From positions 5,890,001 to 5,954,000 of the forward strand of contig NZ_CP031969.1 of the NCBI RefSeq assembly GCF_003443735.1: 64,000 nucleotides of DNA, written 5' to 3'. The DNA comes from Streptomyces sp. CC0208 (lineage in GTDB: Bacteria > Actinomycetota > Actinomycetes > Streptomycetales > Streptomycetaceae). This document shows, one piece after another, positions 24,933 through 32,943 of this stretch (the first letter of the stretch is position 1; each line of letters begins with the position of its first letter). The notes under the pieces are model-generated. The model worked only from the letters and a program-made list of their open reading frames with translations, was not told where the DNA came from and did not search any database. Made by a program: the position numbers and the translations under genes.

Positions 24933-26000
24933 GTGAAGGCTCTCGTGCTCTCCGGGGGAGCGGGCACCCGCCTCCGCCCGATCACCCACACCTCCGCCAA
25001 GCAGTTGGTGCCGGTCGCCAACAAGCCGGTGCTGTTCTACGGCCTGGAGGCGATCGCCGAGGCCGGAATCAGCGAGGTCGGCATCGTCGTCGGCGACACC
25101 GCGGACGAGATCCGGGAGGCGGTCGGTGACGGCTCCCAGTTCGGGATCAAGGTCACCTACATCCCGCAGGACGCGCCGCTGGGCCTCGCCCACGCCGTCC
25201 TCATCGCGCAGGAGTTCCTCGGTGACGAGGACTTCGTCATGTACCTCGGCGACAACTTCATCGTCGGTGGCATCACCGGTCTGGTGGACGAGTTCCGCGC
25301 CGAGCGGCCCGAGGCACAGATCCTGCTGACCCGCGTCCCCAACCCCACCTCCTTCGGTGTCGCCGAACTCGACGGCGAGGGCCGCGTGGTGGGCCTGGAG
25401 GAGAAGCCGAAGCAGCCCAAGAGCGACCTGGCGCTCGTCGGCGTCTACCTGTTCACCCCGGCCATTCACGAGGCCGTCCGTTCCATCGAGCCGTCCTGGC
25501 GCGGCGAGCTGGAGATCACCCATGCGATCCAGTGGCTGATCGACCAGAAGCGTGACGTCCGCTCCACGACCATCTCCGGCTACTGGAAGGACACCGGCAA
25601 CGTCACCGACATGCTGGAGGTCAACCGGTCCGTCCTGGAGACCGTCGAGCCGGTGAACGAGGGCACGGTCGACGAGAGCAGCGAGATCATCGGCCGGGTC
25701 CGCATCGAGGCGGGCGCCAGCGTCAGTGGCAGCCGGATCGTCGGTCCTGCCATCATCGGTGCCGGCACGGTGGTCAACGACGCCTACATCGGTCCGTTCA
25801 CGTCCGTCTCCGAGGACTGCCGGATCGAGGACAGCGAAATCGAGTACTCCATCGTGCTGCGCGGCTCGTCCGTGACCGGCGTGCGCCGCGTGGAGGCCTC
25901 GCTCATCGGACGTGACGTCGAGGTCACGCCCGCGCCCCGTAACCCCAAGGCACACCGGCTCGTGCTCGGTGATCACAGCAAGGTGCAGATCTCTTCATGA
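24933..26000 (+). CDS. rfbA: Glucose-1-phosphate thymidylyltransferase (long form)
   Basis: First step of dTDP-L-rhamnose synthesis: glucose-1-phosphate plus dTTP gives dTDP-glucose. At 355 aa this is the long-form RmlA, with the nucleotidyltransferase domain at residues 1-235 (LSGGAGTRLRPITH, LGDNFIVGG) and a C-terminal left-handed beta-helix of hexapeptide-like repeats (IGRVRIEAGASVSGSRIVG in parts). GTG start with AGGGA 5 nt upstream. A TATGAT at 24884-24889 may be its -10. The stop overlaps the rfbB start (ATGA), making this the head of an rfbA-rfbB-rfbD-GT-rfbC operon. Confidence 0.93.
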   Translation: MKALVLSGGAGTRLRPITHTSAKQLVPVANKPVLFYGLEAIAEAGISEVGIVVGDTADEIREAVGDGSQFGIKVTYIPQDAPLGLAHAVLIAQEFLGDEDFVMYLGDNFIVGGITGLVDEFRAERPEAQILLTRVPNPTSFGVAELDGEGRVVGLEEKPKQPKSDLALVGVYLFTPAIHEAVRSIEPSWRGELEITHAIQWLIDQKRDVRSTTISGYWKDTGNVTDMLEVNRSVLETVEPVNEGTVDESSEIIGRVRIEAGASVSGSRIVGPAIIGAGTVVNDAYIGPFTSVSEDCRIEDSEIEYSIVLRGSSVTGVRRVEASLIGRDVEVTPAPRNPKAHRLVLGDHSKVQISS

Positions 26001-26983
26001 CCACTCGGATTCTGGTGACCGGCGGTGCCGGCTTCATCGGCTCGCACTACGTCCGTACCGTGCTCGGCCCCCAGGGCCCCGGTGACGTCTCGGTCACCGT
26101 CCTGGACAAGCTGACCTACGCGGGCAACCCGGCCAACCTCGACGAGGTGCGCGAGCACCCCGGATTCGCCTTCGTGCAGGGCGACATCTGCGACCCCGAG
26201 CTGGTCGGCAAGCTGATGGCCGAGCACGACCAGGTGGTGCACTTCGCCGCCGAGTCGCACGTCGACCGTTCCATCGACGGCGGCGCCGAGTTCGTGCGCA
26301 CCAACGTGGTCGGCACCCACACCCTCATCGACGCGGCCCACCGCGCGGGCATCAAGACCTTCGTGCACATCTCCACCGACGAGGTCTACGGCTCGATCGA
26401 CGAGGGTTCCTGGCCCGAGACGCACCCGCTGGAGCCCAACTCGCCGTATTCCTCGGCGAAGGCGTCCAGCGACCTGATCGCGCTGTCGTACCACCGCACC
26501 CACGGCCTGGACGTGCGCGTGACCCGTTGCTCCAACAACTACGGGCACCACCACTTCCCCGAGAAGGTCATCCCGCTCTTCGTGACCAACCTCCTCGACG
26601 GCAAGAAGGTCCCGCTGTACGGCGACGGCGGCAACGTCCGCGACTGGCTGCACATCGACGACCACGTCCAGGGCATCGAGCTGGTGCGCACCAAGGGCCG
26701 CGCGGGCGAGGTCTACAACATCGGCGGCGGCACCGAGCTCTCCAACAAGGAGCTCACCGGGCTGCTGCTGAAGGCGTGCGGCGCCGACTGGGAGACCAGC
26801 GTCGAGTACGTCGAGGACCGCAAGGGCCACGACCGCCGCTACTCCGTCGACTGCACGAAGATCCGCGAGGAGCTCGGCTACGAGCCCCGCAAGAGCTTCG
26901 AGCAGGGCCTCGCGGAGACCGTGCAGTGGTACCGCGACAACCGCGCATGGTGGGAGCCGCTGAAGGAGCGGGCCGCGCTGTGA
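25997..26983 (+). CDS. rfbB: dTDP-glucose 4,6-dehydratase
   Basis: Second rhamnose step; NAD-dependent conversion of dTDP-glucose to the 4-keto-6-deoxy sugar. The 328-aa protein is an extended SDR enzyme. It shows the Rossmann motif GGAGFIGSHYVR, the catalytic STDEVYGSI and the YSSAKASS (YxxxK) motif, then RCSNNYGHHHFPEK and GDGGNVRDWLHIDDH, all diagnostic for RmlB. It overlaps rfbA by 4 nt and rfbD by 4 nt, so the three are translationally coupled. Confidence 0.95.
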   Translation: MTTRILVTGGAGFIGSHYVRTVLGPQGPGDVSVTVLDKLTYAGNPANLDEVREHPGFAFVQGDICDPELVGKLMAEHDQVVHFAAESHVDRSIDGGAEFVRTNVVGTHTLIDAAHRAGIKTFVHISTDEVYGSIDEGSWPETHPLEPNSPYSSAKASSDLIALSYHRTHGLDVRVTRCSNNYGHHHFPEKVIPLFVTNLLDGKKVPLYGDGGNVRDWLHIDDHVQGIELVRTKGRAGEVYNIGGGTELSNKELTGLLLKACGADWETSVEYVEDRKGHDRRYSVDCTKIREELGYEPRKSFEQGLAETVQWYRDNRAWWEPLKERAAL

Positions 26984-27876
26984 CCGACAACCGCACCTGG
27001 CTGGTCACGGGCGCGGGCGGCATGCTGGGCCAGGACGTCCTGGCCCGGCTGGCCCAGTCGGGGGAGCGGTTCGTCGCCCTCGACCGCAAGGCGCTGGACC
27101 TCACCGACGCCGACGCCGTGAGCGCGGCCCTCGAAGAGCACCGGCCCGCCGTGGTCGTCAACTGCGCCGCCTGGACGGCCGTCGACGACGCCGAGACCCG
27201 TGAGGACGAGGCGCTCGCCATCAACGGCGACGGGCCGCGCAATCTCGCGGAGGCCTGCGCCCGCACCGGCGCCGTCCTGCTGCACGTCTCCACGGACTAC
27301 GTGTTCGCCGGGGACGCTCAGGAGCCGTACGCGGAGGACGCCCCGACCGCGCCCCGCAGCGCCTACGGCCGCACCAAGCTCGCCGGGGAGAAGGCGGTCC
27401 TCGGGATCGAGCGCGGCTACGTCGTCCGCACCGCCTGGCTCTACGGCACCGGCGGCCCCAACTTCGTCAAGACGATGATCAAGCTGGAGGGCGTCAAGGA
27501 CACCCTCGACGTCGTCGACGACCAGCGCGGCCAGCCCACCTGGAGCGCCGATCTCGCGGGCCTGCTGGTCGAGTTGGGCCTCGGTGCCCTGGCCGGCACC
27601 GCCCCGGCCGGCGTCTACCACGGCACCAACTCCGGCGAGACCACCTGGCACGGCTTCACCCAGGAGATCTTCCGCCTGCTCGGCGCCGACCCGGACCGGG
27701 TCCGCCCCACCACCAGCGAGGCCTTCGTGCGGCCCGCTCCGCGTCCCGCCTACAGCGTCCTCGGTCACGGCCGGTTCGCCGAGGCCGGCATCGAGCCGCT
27801 GCGCGACTGGCGCACGGCTCTCACCGAGGCCTTCCCGGAGATCCACCGGGTCCATCTGAAGGAGAACACGGCGTGA
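26980..27876 (+). CDS. rfbD: dTDP-4-dehydrorhamnose reductase
   Basis: Last step of dTDP-L-rhamnose synthesis: NAD(P)H reduction of the 4-keto group. It has 298 aa from GTG 26980, which overlaps the rfbB stop (GTGA) and follows AAGGAGCG. Motifs are GAGGMLGQDVLARL, NCAAWTAVDDAE, HVSTDYVFAGD and the catalytic SAYGRTKLAGE, then RTAWLYGTGGPNFV. The reading frame is open further upstream inside rfbB but that part is not conserved sequence. The stop overlaps the next gene by 4 nt. Confidence 0.94.
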   Translation: MTDNRTWLVTGAGGMLGQDVLARLAQSGERFVALDRKALDLTDADAVSAALEEHRPAVVVNCAAWTAVDDAETREDEALAINGDGPRNLAEACARTGAVLLHVSTDYVFAGDAQEPYAEDAPTAPRSAYGRTKLAGEKAVLGIERGYVVRTAWLYGTGGPNFVKTMIKLEGVKDTLDVVDDQRGQPTWSADLAGLLVELGLGALAGTAPAGVYHGTNSGETTWHGFTQEIFRLLGADPDRVRPTTSEAFVRPAPRPAYSVLGHGRFAEAGIEPLRDWRTALTEAFPEIHRVHLKENTA

Positions 27877-29873
27877 CGGTCAAGGTCAGCGTCGTCATCG
27901 CGGTCTACAACCCCGGCAAGTACGTCGAGGACTGCATCACGGGCCTGCTCCGGCAGAGCCTGACCCCCGACGAGTTCGAGGTCTTCTTCGTCAACGACGG
28001 CTCCACCGACGAGACCCCGGCCCGCCTGGACCAGCTCGCCGCCGAGCACCCGCACTTCCACCTCATCCACCAGGAGTCCTCCGGCTGGTCGGGCAAGCCC
28101 CGCAACACCGGCATCGAGGCCGCTCAGGGCGAGTACGTCATGTTCGTCGACCACGACGACTGGCTCGGCGACGAGGCCCTGGAGCGGATGTACGACTACG
28201 GCAAGGCCAACGAGGCCGACGTCGTCGTGGGAAAGATGGCCGGCATCGGACGCCCGGTCCCGCAGGAGCTGTTCCGGGTCAACCGGCCGCGCGCCACCGT
28301 CGCCAACGCGCCGCTGATCGACAGCCTCACCCCGCACAAGATGTTCCGGCGGGAGTTCCTCAACGAGCACGGGATCCGCTTCAAGGAGGGTCGCCGTCGG
28401 CTCGAGGACCACGTCTTCGTCGTGGAGACCTATCTCCGCGCGAAGAATGTCTCCGTCCTCGGCGACTACCTGTGCTACTACCACATCACCCGTGACGACG
28501 GCTCCAACGCCGGCTTCCAGCGCTTCGACCCGGTCGGTTACTTCGGCAACCTGCGCGAGGCCCTCGACGTCGTCGAGGAGCTCACCGAGCCCGGTGCGCT
28601 GCGCGACAAGCTGTTCAGCCGCTGGCTGCGCAACGAGATGGTCGAGCGGCTGCGCGGCCAGCGCCTCCTCAAGCTCCCCGAGGACTACGCCGAGGAGCTG
28701 TACACCGAGATCCACAAGGTGGTCACCGAGCGCTTCGGACCCGGTGTCGTGGCCCGTCTCGGCCTCACCCAGAAGGTCGTCGCCGGGCTGATCTTCGCCG
28801 ACCGCTACCAGGACATCCGCACCCTCGCCGAGTGGGAGGCCGGGATCAAGCCCACCGGCGAGCTCACCTCGCTGGAGTGGCGGGACGGCACCCTGAGCGT
28901 CGGCTTCGACTCCGAACTGCACATCGGCGACGAGCCGATGACCTTCCGTCAGGAGGGCGATCGCCGGCTGCTCGGCCTGCCGCTGTCCGACGAGGCCCTC
29001 AAGGCCCTCGACGACCAGGGCATCAAGCTGGACGCCCCGCTCGCCAAGAGCGACGTGGACCTGGTGGTCCGGCACCGCGAGGACGCCCGCCAGTTCTACC
29101 TCCCCGTCAAGAGCGAGCTGCACGAGGTTCCGGCCGGGGACGGTGCCTTCCGGCAGCGGATCTCCGCCCGCGCCGAGCTCGACCCCGAGACTGCGGCCTC
29201 CGGCGCCCCGCTCGACAAGGGCATCTGGGACCTGCACCTCAGGATCAAGTCCTGCGGCTGGAGCAAGGAGACCCGGCTCGGCGCGGTGCGCGGCGAGGAC
29301 GTCGAGGCCGGCCGCCTGGCCGCCCTCACCGGCGAACCCGCACGGCTCGTCCTGCCGTACTGGACCGACGGTCCTGGCAACCTCTCGCTCGACGTCGACC
29401 AGCACACGAACAAGCTGGAGGGCGAGGCGGTCGCCTTCATGCCGCCCGCCGAGGCCGCGGTGGAGGGTTCCGTCGTACGGCTGCCCCTGCCGCTGCACAT
29501 CGCCGCGACCGGCGGAGACACCGTTCAGCTGCGCTTCGAGCGCAAGAACGTCGGCAAGTACCCGGCCGACGCCACGCTGGACGGCCGCATCGCCACCGCC
29601 ACGCTGCCGCTGGAGAAACTCACCGGCATGCGCTGGGCGGTCCGGGTCGGCGTGCCCTCCGCGGCCCGCGGGGAGCGCAAGTGGACCCGGCTCCCCGTGG
29701 ACGTCGTGGTGGACGCCGACGGCACCGCCAAGGTGATCGACCGGCACACGCCGTCCGCCACGAAGAAGGCCGCTCCGAGCGCCCCCAAGAAGAAGGCCGC
29801 CGCGCCGCGCCCGCTGTGGCGCCGGGCCGCCGGGCGTATCAAGCGCGCCCTGACCAACCAGAAGAAGGGCTGA
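27873..29873 (+). CDS. Family 2 glycosyltransferase (wall polymer)
   Basis: A 666-aa GT2 enzyme. Residues 4-110 are a GT-A domain: VSVVIAVYNPGKYVEDCITG, FVNDGSTDET (nucleotide site), WSGKPRNTGIEAA and the DXD-like FVDHDDWLGDEA. A long C-terminal part (about 320-620) is built from beta-rich segments, suggesting a sugar-polymer binding or scaffolding module, and ends in a Lys/Ala-rich basic tail (KKAAPSAPKKKAA). It is similar in plan to the transferases of Streptomyces wall glycopolymer clusters. Position inside the rhamnose operon makes it a probable rhamnosyl- or wall-polymer transferase; donor and acceptor are inferred. Confidence 0.82.
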   Translation: MTVKVSVVIAVYNPGKYVEDCITGLLRQSLTPDEFEVFFVNDGSTDETPARLDQLAAEHPHFHLIHQESSGWSGKPRNTGIEAAQGEYVMFVDHDDWLGDEALERMYDYGKANEADVVVGKMAGIGRPVPQELFRVNRPRATVANAPLIDSLTPHKMFRREFLNEHGIRFKEGRRRLEDHVFVVETYLRAKNVSVLGDYLCYYHITRDDGSNAGFQRFDPVGYFGNLREALDVVEELTEPGALRDKLFSRWLRNEMVERLRGQRLLKLPEDYAEELYTEIHKVVTERFGPGVVARLGLTQKVVAGLIFADRYQDIRTLAEWEAGIKPTGELTSLEWRDGTLSVGFDSELHIGDEPMTFRQEGDRRLLGLPLSDEALKALDDQGIKLDAPLAKSDVDLVVRHREDARQFYLPVKSELHEVPAGDGAFRQRISARAELDPETAASGAPLDKGIWDLHLRIKSCGWSKETRLGAVRGEDVEAGRLAALTGEPARLVLPYWTDGPGNLSLDVDQHTNKLEGEAVAFMPPAEAAVEGSVVRLPLPLHIAATGGDTVQLRFERKNVGKYPADATLDGRIATATLPLEKLTGMRWAVRVGVPSAARGERKWTRLPVDVVVDADGTAKVIDRHTPSATKKAAPSAPKKKAAAPRPLWRRAAGRIKRALTNQKKG

Positions 29874-29881
29874 GCCCCGCG

Positions 29882-30475
29882 ATGCGACCCCTTTCCATCT
29901 CCGGTGCCTGGGTGTTCGAGCCGAAGGTCTTCCCCGACGGCCGGGGCAGCTTCCACGAGTGGTTCAAGGCCCCCGTCTTCGCGGAGGCCGCAGGCCACTC
30001 GCTCGGGCTGGCCCAGGCCAACATGTCGGTCTCCAGCCGAGGCACCCTGCGCGGCATCCACTTCGCCGACGTGCCGCCCGGGCAGGCCAAGTACGTCAAG
30101 TGCGTGCGCGGCGCGGTCCTCGACGTGATCGTGGACATCCGGGTGGGCTCTCCCACCTTCGGCCAGTGGGAGATCGTCCGCCTCGACGACCAGGACCACC
30201 ACGCCGTCTACCTCTCCGAGGGACTCGGCCACGGGTTCATGGCGCTCACCGACGACGCCACCGTGGTCTACCTGTGCTCGGAGGGCTACGCGCCCGAGCG
30301 TGAGCACGGCATCCACCCGCTCGACCCGGAGATCGGCATCGAGTGGCCCGACGGGGTCGCCCCGCTGCTCTCCCCCAAGGACGAGCAGGCGCCCACCCTG
30401 GCCGAGGCCCGTGAGCAGGGGCTGCTGCCCTCCTACGAGGAGTGCGTGGCGTACCGGGAGAGCCTCGGCTCCTGA
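29882..30475 (+). CDS. rfbC: dTDP-4-dehydrorhamnose 3,5-epimerase
   Basis: Third rhamnose step; cupin-fold double epimerase. The 197-aa protein has FPDGRGSFHEWF at the start, QANMSVSSRGTLRGIHF with the catalytic His, KYVKCVRGAVLDVIVDIR, and GLGHGFMALTDDATVVYLCSE with the catalytic Tyr/Asp region. It starts 8 nt after the glycosyltransferase stop and closes the operon; the rplU promoter follows. Confidence 0.94.
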   Translation: MRPLSISGAWVFEPKVFPDGRGSFHEWFKAPVFAEAAGHSLGLAQANMSVSSRGTLRGIHFADVPPGQAKYVKCVRGAVLDVIVDIRVGSPTFGQWEIVRLDDQDHHAVYLSEGLGHGFMALTDDATVVYLCSEGYAPEREHGIHPLDPEIGIEWPDGVAPLLSPKDEQAPTLAEAREQGLLPSYEECVAYRESLGS

Positions 30476-30505
30476 CGCGTGGGTTTGAACGCGACGGGGC
30501 CCGGT

Positions 30506-30535
30506 TTGACCCGTTCGGCTGCGGCCCCGTAACCT
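30506..30535 (+). promoter_or_regulatory. Predicted promoter of rplU-rpmA
   Basis: TTGACC (30506-30511), an 18-nt spacer and TAACCT (30530-30535), a good match to the vegetative Streptomyces pattern. It would give an rplU leader of about 140 nt. Confidence 0.5.
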
Positions 30536-30681
30536 AGACCGTCGGCGTGTCCACTGGTGACACGCCACATCCCCGTAAACCTCTTCCTCTCGGGTCGCTG
30601 TTCTGGCCGGGAGAGGCCGCTCGTTCTGCCGGGCGGCTGGACTGCGGGGGTGCCGTTCCCGAGCGAGAGAGTGAGATCCGC

Positions 30682-31002
30682 GTGTACGCCATCGTGCGCA
30701 GCGGTGGTCGCCAGCACAAGGTTGCTGTCGGCGACATCGTTGAGGTTGACAAGATTTCCACTGCCAAGGTTGGCGACACGGTCGAGCTCTCGACCCTGCT
30801 CGTTGTCGACGGCGACGCTGTGACCAGCGACCCGTGGGTCCTGGCCGGCATCAAGGTCCAGGCCGAGGTCGTGGACCACCACAAGGGCGTCAAGATCGAC
30901 ATCCTTCGCTACAAGAACAAGACCGGCTACCGCCGTCGTCAGGGCCACCGCCAGCAGTACACGGCGATCAAGGTCACTGAGATCCCCGCGGCTGCGAAGT
31001 AA
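30682..31002 (+). CDS. rplU: 50S ribosomal protein L21
   Basis: 106-aa L21, component of the large subunit. It begins YAIVRSGGRQHKVAVGDIVEVDKI and ends with the basic KNKTGYRRRQGHRQQYT segment that is the family signature. GTG 30682 gives the standard length; an open frame extends 45 codons upstream without conserved sequence. The ribosome binding site is weak (GAGAGTGAG). rpmA follows after 14 nt. Confidence 0.97.
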   Translation: MYAIVRSGGRQHKVAVGDIVEVDKISTAKVGDTVELSTLLVVDGDAVTSDPWVLAGIKVQAEVVDHHKGVKIDILRYKNKTGYRRRQGHRQQYTAIKVTEIPAAAK

Positions 31003-31016
31003 GGGACTGAGGAGAG

Positions 31017-31271
31017 ATGGCACACAAGAAGGGCGCATCGTCCACCCGTAACGGTCGTGACTCCAACGCTCAGCGCCTCGGCGTGAAGCGCTTCGGCGGT
31101 CAGGTCGTCAACGCGGGCGAGATCCTGGTCCGCCAGCGCGGTACCCACTTCCACCCGGGTGCGGGCGTCGGCCGTGGCGGCGACGACACGCTGTTCGCGC
31201 TGAACGCCGGTGCGGTGGAGTTCGGTACCCACCGTGGCCGCAAGGTCGTGAACATCGTTCCGGTCGCCTGA
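31017..31271 (+). CDS. rpmA: 50S ribosomal protein L27
   Basis: 84-aa L27, whose N-terminus reaches the peptidyl-transferase centre. It starts MAHKKGASSTRNGRDSNAQRLG and contains GGQVVNAGEILVRQRGTHFHPG, fully typical. There is no N-terminal extension of the cleaved firmicute kind. A strong GAGGAGAG site precedes the ATG. Confidence 0.98.
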   Translation: MAHKKGASSTRNGRDSNAQRLGVKRFGGQVVNAGEILVRQRGTHFHPGAGVGRGGDDTLFALNAGAVEFGTHRGRKVVNIVPVA

Positions 31272-31315
31272 AGCATCAGGTAACTGATTCAGGCAGCTGA
31301 TCGGAAGCTTTCGCG

Positions 31316-31355
31316 AGGCGGACCTCACTTCCCTGGTGGGAAGGCGGGTCCGCCT
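31316..31355 (+). terminator. Two-part hairpin between rpmA and obgE
   Basis: Outer 9-bp stem AGGCGGACC/GGTCCGCCT and inner 6-bp stem CTTCCC/GGGAAG with a TGGT loop. It ends the rplU-rpmA transcript or reduces read-through into obgE. Confidence 0.7.
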
Positions 31356-31405
31356 TTCGCGTGTTACTGAAGTAGTACTCGTACCGTTTTTGGAGGCACC
31401 GAACC

Positions 31406-32842
31406 ATGACCACCTTCGTGGACCGCGTCGAACTGCATGTCGCCGCGGGTAACGGAGGTCACGGCTGTGCCTCCGTCCACCGGGAGAAGTTCAAGCCGCT
31501 CGGCGGTCCCGACGGCGGAAACGGCGGACGGGGCGGCGACGTCATCCTGACCGTCGACCAGTCCGTCACCACGCTGCTCGACTACCACCACTCCCCGCAC
31601 CGCAAGGCCACCAACGGCAAGCCCGGTGAGGGCGGCAACCGCTCCGGCAAGGACGGCCAGGACCTGGTCCTGCCGGTGCCGGACGGCACCGTCGTCCTCG
31701 ACCGGCAGGGCAACGTCCTCGCCGACCTGGTCGGGCACGGCACCTCGTACGTCGCCGCCCAGGGCGGCCGCGGCGGCCTCGGCAACGCGGCGCTGGCCTC
31801 CGCCCGCCGCAAGGCCCCCGGGTTCGCGCTGCTCGGCGTGCCCGGCGACCTCCAGGACATCGTCCTGGAGCTCAAGACGGTCGCCGACGTGGCCCTGGTC
31901 GGCTACCCGAGCGCGGGCAAGTCCTCGCTGATCTCGGTGCTGAGCGCGGCCAAGCCGAAGATCGCCGACTACCCGTTCACCACGCTGGTCCCAAACCTGG
32001 GCGTGGTCACCGCCGGCGACACCGTCTACACCATCGCCGACGTGCCGGGCCTGATCCCGGGCGCCAGCCAGGGCAAGGGCCTCGGTCTGGAGTTCCTGCG
32101 GCACGTGGAGCGCTGCAGTGTTCTCGTGCACGTCCTGGACACCGCCACGCTGGAGTCCGACCGCGACCCGGTCTCCGACCTCGACATCATCGAGGCGGAG
32201 CTCAGGGAGTACGGCGGCCTCGGCAACCGTCCCCGCATCGTCGTCCTGAACAAGATCGACGTGCCGGACGGCAAGGACCTCGCCGAGATGGTGCGGCCCG
32301 ATCTGGAGGCGCGCGGCTACCGCGTCTTCGAGGTGTCCGCCGTCGCCCACATGGGGCTGAAGGAGCTGTCCTTCGCGCTCGCCGACCTGGTCGGCACGGC
32401 GCGGGCCGCCAAGCCCAAGGAGGAGGCGACCCGGATCGTCATCCGGCCCAAGGCCGTGGACGACGCGGGCTTCACCGTGGTCCGCGAGGAGGACGGGCTG
32501 TTCCGGGTGCGCGGCGAGAAGCCGGAGCGCTGGGTGCGGCAGACCGACTTCAGCAACGACGAGGCCGTCGGCTACCTCGCCGACCGTCTCAACCGCCTCG
32601 GTGTGGAAGAGCAGTTGATGAAGGCGGGCGCCCGTTCGGGCGACGGCGTCGCCATCGGCCCCGAGGACAACGCGGTCGTCTTCGACTGGGAGCCGACCGT
32701 CATGGCCGGCGCCGAGATGCTCGGCCGGCGCGGCGAGGACCACCGCTTCGAGGCGCCCCGGCCCGCGGCCCAGCGCCGCCGGGACAAGCAGGCCGAGCGG
32801 GACGAGGCCGCGCAGGAGTTCGACGACTTCGAACCCTTCTGA
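31406..32842 (+). CDS. obgE: GTPase ObgE/CgtA
   Basis: Essential ribosome-associated GTPase; in Streptomyces Obg also influences the onset of differentiation. The 478-aa protein has the Gly-rich Obg fold (residues 1-158, with PDGGNGGRGGDV and GGRGGLGNAALASARRKAPG), the GTPase domain with G1 GYPSAGKSS at 166-174, DVPGLIPGA (G3) and NKID (G4), then a C-terminal OCT domain ending around residue 420 and a basic/acidic tail. GGAGG sits 9 nt upstream of ATG. Confidence 0.97.
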   Translation: MTTFVDRVELHVAAGNGGHGCASVHREKFKPLGGPDGGNGGRGGDVILTVDQSVTTLLDYHHSPHRKATNGKPGEGGNRSGKDGQDLVLPVPDGTVVLDRQGNVLADLVGHGTSYVAAQGGRGGLGNAALASARRKAPGFALLGVPGDLQDIVLELKTVADVALVGYPSAGKSSLISVLSAAKPKIADYPFTTLVPNLGVVTAGDTVYTIADVPGLIPGASQGKGLGLEFLRHVERCSVLVHVLDTATLESDRDPVSDLDIIEAELREYGGLGNRPRIVVLNKIDVPDGKDLAEMVRPDLEARGYRVFEVSAVAHMGLKELSFALADLVGTARAAKPKEEATRIVIRPKAVDDAGFTVVREEDGLFRVRGEKPERWVRQTDFSNDEAVGYLADRLNRLGVEEQLMKAGARSGDGVAIGPEDNAVVFDWEPTVMAGAEMLGRRGEDHRFEAPRPAAQRRRDKQAERDEAAQEFDDFEPF

Positions 32843-32888
32843 GTGAACGGCGGGTGACGTCCCGTCATCCCCGAAGGCAACCAACCGC

Positions 32889-32936
32889 CCTTCCTGTGAG
32901 TCGTACGGAGCAATCCGTACAACCGTCACAGGAAGG
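32889..32936 (+). promoter_or_regulatory. Long nested hairpin covering an RBS
   Basis: Outer perfect 11-bp stem CCTTCCTGTGA (32889-32899) with TCACAGGAAGG (32926-32936) and an inner 7-bp stem GTACGGA/TCCGTAC with a GCAA tetraloop. The right arm contains GGAAGG, the likely Shine-Dalgarno of the gene starting at 32944. It may serve as the obgE terminator, as a translational switch, or both. Confidence 0.6.
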
Positions 32937-32943
32937 ACGAGGC

